Source: RUG369 sp050949645 (lineage in GTDB: Bacteria > Planctomycetota > Planctomycetia > Pirellulales > Thermoguttaceae). From it: a stretch of 64,000 nucleotides of DNA. Below the pieces are notes generated by a model. That model ran no database searches and was not told the DNA's origin. It saw only the letters and a program-made list of their open reading frames with translations. This document shows positions 62,560 to 64,000 of this stretch, piece after piece (position 1 is the stretch's first letter; each line of letters opens with the position of its first letter). A program made the translations under genes and the position numbers. The stretch covers positions 1,860,001 to 1,924,000 of the forward strand of contig JBMNGC010000001.1 in NCBI GenBank assembly GCA_050949645.1. Reading direction: 5' to 3'.

Positions 62560-64000
62560 GTGCGTTCGCAACACACTGGAAACCTTGTTACCCGGCGAAA
62601 CTTTATCGCTCGATCATTTCTGGGGGCGACCGTTCTATGTCTCCCCGCGGGACTTTTTAAAGAATTTGAAGCGCGCGCCGACGAGGCAAAGAACGACGTC
62701 GTACTACGGTTCTCCGCTCTAAGCGACGTCCATTTCAAGACCTCGCCCAATACTGCGGAAGTCGACCGGTTCCGACGCTCCATGAGCTTTATGTACGATT
62801 ACTCCGCCGAGCAGAAATATCAGAACTTCGACGCGATGCTCGTCGCGGGCGACCTCACCGATTACGGGGCCGACGAAGAGCTGCTCCTCTTTAAAAAAGT
62901 CATGGACGAAGGAATAAAACCCGGGACGGAAACTATCCTGTGCATGGGCAACCATGAATTCATCTCGGGCGCCAAGAAACGCTGGGAGGAAATTTTCGAA
63001 CGCGACTCCAACAAGGTCTACAAGATCAACGGCTTTACGTTCGTCGCGCTCTCGCCGGAACGCGGAACAAGCAGAGACGGCGATTTTCTCTACGCGTTCG
63101 ATTGGTACAAAAAAGCGCTCGACGAAGCCGTCGCCGATTCGCCTGACAAACCGATCTTTACCTGCCAGCATTACCATGTGACGCCGACCGTCTATGGCAG
63201 TCGAGGCGAAGACAATTGGGGAACAAAAGACCTCTTTGAAACCCTGCAGCGTTATCCGCGCGTCGTCAATTTTTCCGGTCATTCGCACTACCCCATTAAT
63301 GATCCGCGATCAGCATGGCAGGGTCAATTTACCGCGTTTGGAACCGGGACGCTCAGCTACTTTGAGATGGGCTCCGAAGGCGGTCGCTATGAAAAATTCC
63401 CTGATGGATACCGCAGAGCGGCGCAGATGTTCGTCGTCGAGGTTCGAAAAGATAACAGCGTCGCGCTCAAGCCGTACGACCTTATCACGGATTCCTTCTT
63501 TGACGTCGTCTATTACGTCGCTCAACCTGGCGACGTCGATTCGTACCTCTACACCGACGAGCGCATCGTCAAGAACGCGCGGCCCGTCTGGCCCGATGAC
63601 GCCAAAGTCACTTGCGGACTTCTTGAAGACGAGGGATATGCGCGCCTGACCTTTCCGCAGGCGACCTGTCCCGACGTCGTCCACAGCTACCGCGTCGATC
63701 TGCAATTTAAGGAAGAAGAATGGGAGGACGCGGCGCCCCTTCATTTCTGGTCGGAATATTACTTCAACGACCAGCCGAAGACGATGACGATTGATCTCGA
63801 TTCGCTCCCCGCCGACACGACCTATCGCGCAAAAATCGTCGCGCTCAACCCGTGGTTCTCCGAGAGCGAAAAAGCGCTCGAAATTGAGTTCACAACCCCT
63901 TCCGACCCGTACGCGCCCCTCGATAAGGACGCGCCGGCGCCCGGCGCCAATATGCTCGACGTCGCGTTCGTCGACGGCAAGCCCGTCAATCTGGCGAAAA
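62560..64000 (+). CDS. Tat-exported metallophosphoesterase, 3' end outside window
   Basis: The gene starts at GTG 62560, seven bases after AGGAG, and runs off the right edge after about 480 codons with no stop. The product has a twin-arginine signal (TRRNFIARSFLGATVLC, Arg12-Arg13) and the calcineurin-like metal motifs in order: SDVHF (D-x-H), VAGDLTDYG (GD), MGNHEF (GNHE), CQHYH and FSGHSHYPI (GHSH). The C-terminal part has fibronectin-like beta strands (YRVDLQFKEEEWEDAAPLHF, then TTYRAKIVALNPW). It would hydrolyse phosphate esters outside the cytoplasm. It is 98 bp downstream of the sialidase-like gene and may be co-transcribed. Confidence 0.93.
   Translation, partial: MRSQHTGNLVTRRNFIARSFLGATVLCLPAGLFKEFEARADEAKNDVVLRFSALSDVHFKTSPNTAEVDRFRRSMSFMYDYSAEQKYQNFDAMLVAGDLTDYGADEELLLFKKVMDEGIKPGTETILCMGNHEFISGAKKRWEEIFERDSNKVYKINGFTFVALSPERGTSRDGDFLYAFDWYKKALDEAVADSPDKPIFTCQHYHVTPTVYGSRGEDNWGTKDLFETLQRYPRVVNFSGHSHYPINDPRSAWQGQFTAFGTGTLSYFEMGSEGGRYEKFPDGYRRAAQMFVVEVRKDNSVALKPYDLITDSFFDVVYYVAQPGDVDSYLYTDERIVKNARPVWPDDAKVTCGLLEDEGYARLTFPQATCPDVVHSYRVDLQFKEEEWEDAAPLHFWSEYYFNDQPKTMTIDLDSLPADTTYRAKIVALNPWFSESEKALEIEFTTPSDPYAPLDKDAPAPGANMLDVAFVDGKPVNLAK

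Overview
The window is a chromosomal segment of a member of the Planctomycetota, probably a Pirellulales-like lineage. The family and order placement is inference from gene content; no marker phylogeny could be run. The diagnostic content is a DUF1559 prepilin-like protein with the H-X9-DG signature, a DUF4159 protein with prenyltransferase-like repeats, SH3-type secreted proteins, an excisionase-type HTH fused to a receiver domain, FHA and Ser/Thr-kinase signalling, and many large low-complexity envelope proteins. Base composition is GC-leaning, with very frequent GTCGAC/CGTCG words. The protein families are Gram-negative (Omp85/BamA, lipoproteins).

Layout. 1-3.3 kb: the conserved translation/secretion cluster ffh-rpsP-trmD-rplS on the minus strand, with no rimM and with a long acidic tail on S16. 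3.8-5.5 kb: a DUF1559 protein and a small lipoprotein behind a good sigma70-type promoter. 5.6-8.2 kb: a DUF4159 protein. 8.5-13.1 kb: a membrane Ser/Thr kinase followed closely by an FHA-sigma54 activator, which is the most coherent regulatory unit here. 13.3-16.8 kb: xylA, cysC, tsaB. 17-20.7 kb: an SH3/OB-like secreted protein and a two-component pair. 20.7-21.6 kb: an unusually large gene-free gap. 21.6-27.6 kb: pfp and a giant BamA. 27.7-35.9 kb: a GntP permease, MoxR ATPase, SSS symporter, VCBS protein and TPR lipoprotein. 36.2-42.6 kb: a minus-strand run of prepilin peptidase, EEP phosphatase/nuclease, SGNH hydrolase, argS, rsfS and two tandem tRNA-Asp genes. 42.8-43.7 kb: an orphan truncated FlhB homologue. 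43.7-50.4 kb: xseA, two envelope proteins and a sugar epimerase. 51.1-56.7 kb: clpC, a TauE exporter, and a HAD phosphatase translationally coupled to ispG. 56.8-64 kb: exported enzymes (GHL10, sialidase, metallophosphoesterase), a DegT aminotransferase and a membrane-anchored protein.

Functionally this is mostly core genome (translation, MEP isoprenoids, glycolysis, outer-membrane biogenesis) with carbohydrate and host-glycan genes (xylA, GntP, SSS, sialidase, GHL10, GxDLY/SGNH esterase). I see no prophage, integrase, transposase, CRISPR array or biosynthetic gene cluster. The best candidates for undescribed biology are the kinase/FHA-sigma54 pair with its beta-helix-like external domain, the orphan FlhB lacking its autocleavage domain, and the BamA with a large insertion inside POTRA5.
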